A DNA stretch of 59,577 bases from JAVBQJ01 sp031549115. Its GTDB lineage: Bacteria; Verrucomicrobiota; Lentisphaeria; Victivallales; Victivallaceae. Below, piece by piece: positions 59,250-59,577 of the stretch (its first letter is position 1; every line of letters starts with the position of its first letter). Made by a program: the position numbers and the translations under genes. The stretch covers positions 1 through 59,577 of the forward strand of contig JAVBQJ010000001.1 of assembly GCA_031549115.1 (NCBI GenBank), in the 5' to 3' direction. Under the pieces are notes generated by a model, which searched no databases, was not told the DNA's origin, and saw nothing but the letters and a program-made list of their open reading frames with translations.

Positions 59250-59577
59250 GATTGCCGACATGCTTCGTCGGCTTATCGTTCGCCGCCGGTGCGGCGTTCT
59301 ATCGCTTGCTTTTCGCCGCCGGTGCGGCGTTCTATCGCTTGCTTTTCGCCGCCGGTGCGGCGCCTCCTCCGCTCTATGTGTAGATCGGATTGTCGCTCAC
59401 GCTTCCAATCCGGTCTACACCATCGCTGCCTCGGGTGGCTCCGGATCGCCTCCCGGCGATCCTTCCCTACAGTTTCGCCTCTTTCAGGCGCCTGCGGCGC
59501 CATCGGCGACCAGCGCTGTTCGCGCGCTGGACCGCGCCTCCGTATGACGGAGTGCAGAACCGCCGCTTCGCGGCTCT
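59250..59577. repeat. Hairpin-rich interspersed repeat, right (inverted) copy
   Basis: The reverse complement of 75-335. It includes the large hairpin with arms 59378-59388 and 59410-59420, and runs off the window end. 59281-59369 contains a 33-bp unit (starting CGCCGCCGGTGCGGCG) twice and partly a third time. The 59193-59250 gap before it holds only the GH20 leader. Confidence 0.75.

Overview
The window looks like a chromosome segment of a polysaccharide-degrading Lentisphaerae-type bacterium (Victivallis-like, probably gut). This is inferred from content: secreted glycosidases sit beside single pseudopilin genes (FTLIELLVVIAIIAILA), regulators join a GntR helix-turn-helix to a LacI-type sensor, there is a giant LEDRILFDGAA/DUF4347 surface protein, and the base composition is high GC with AT-rich promoters.

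Left region (1-11 kb). A hairpin-rich repeat lies at the left edge. A cytoplasmic GH36 alpha-galactosidase (+) converges on a minus-strand locus of regulator, GH78-like rhamnosidase, pseudopilin and a secreted GH42-like enzyme. The regulator and pseudopilin promoters carry the same 22-bp operator at the same distance from the predicted start, which suggests one regulon.

11-13.2 kb is a decayed integrated element beside tRNA-Ser(GCU): an orphan sliding-clamp-like C-terminal domain, a frameshifted nucleotidyltransferase with a small partner, a short gene fragment and a truncated integrase. hisF follows. 14.1-34.3 kb is a TolC-family outer-membrane lipoprotein plus a 6,129-residue beta-helical surface protein. 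34.6-37.9 kb is a plus-strand, overlapping operon: tyrA, an ABC ATPase, a two-helix membrane protein and an XPB-like helicase. 38-42.1 kb is a second regulator-pseudopilin-hydrolase operon with its own palindromic operator over the start of transcription.

42.394-55.147 kb is a 12.75-kb integrated element in tRNA-Val(GAC). It is bounded by 32-bp direct repeats and carries arm-type repeats, a tyrosine integrase, an excisionase-like protein, a P4-type primase-helicase with a candidate origin beside it, several unknown genes, and a 5-kb accessory zone. That zone holds tandem promoter-led repeats (possible small RNAs), shuffled Bro-N/Rha antirepressor fragments, a structured leader that could mask a ribosome-binding site, a modular 18-bp repeat array and a DUF4160/DUF2442 pair. 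At least six promoters of the element share one architecture (TTGACA, 17 bp, TAyTTT-like).

The right end holds an unknown membrane protein, then tilS and a GH20 hexosaminidase overlapping on the minus strand, and an inverted copy of the hairpin repeat.
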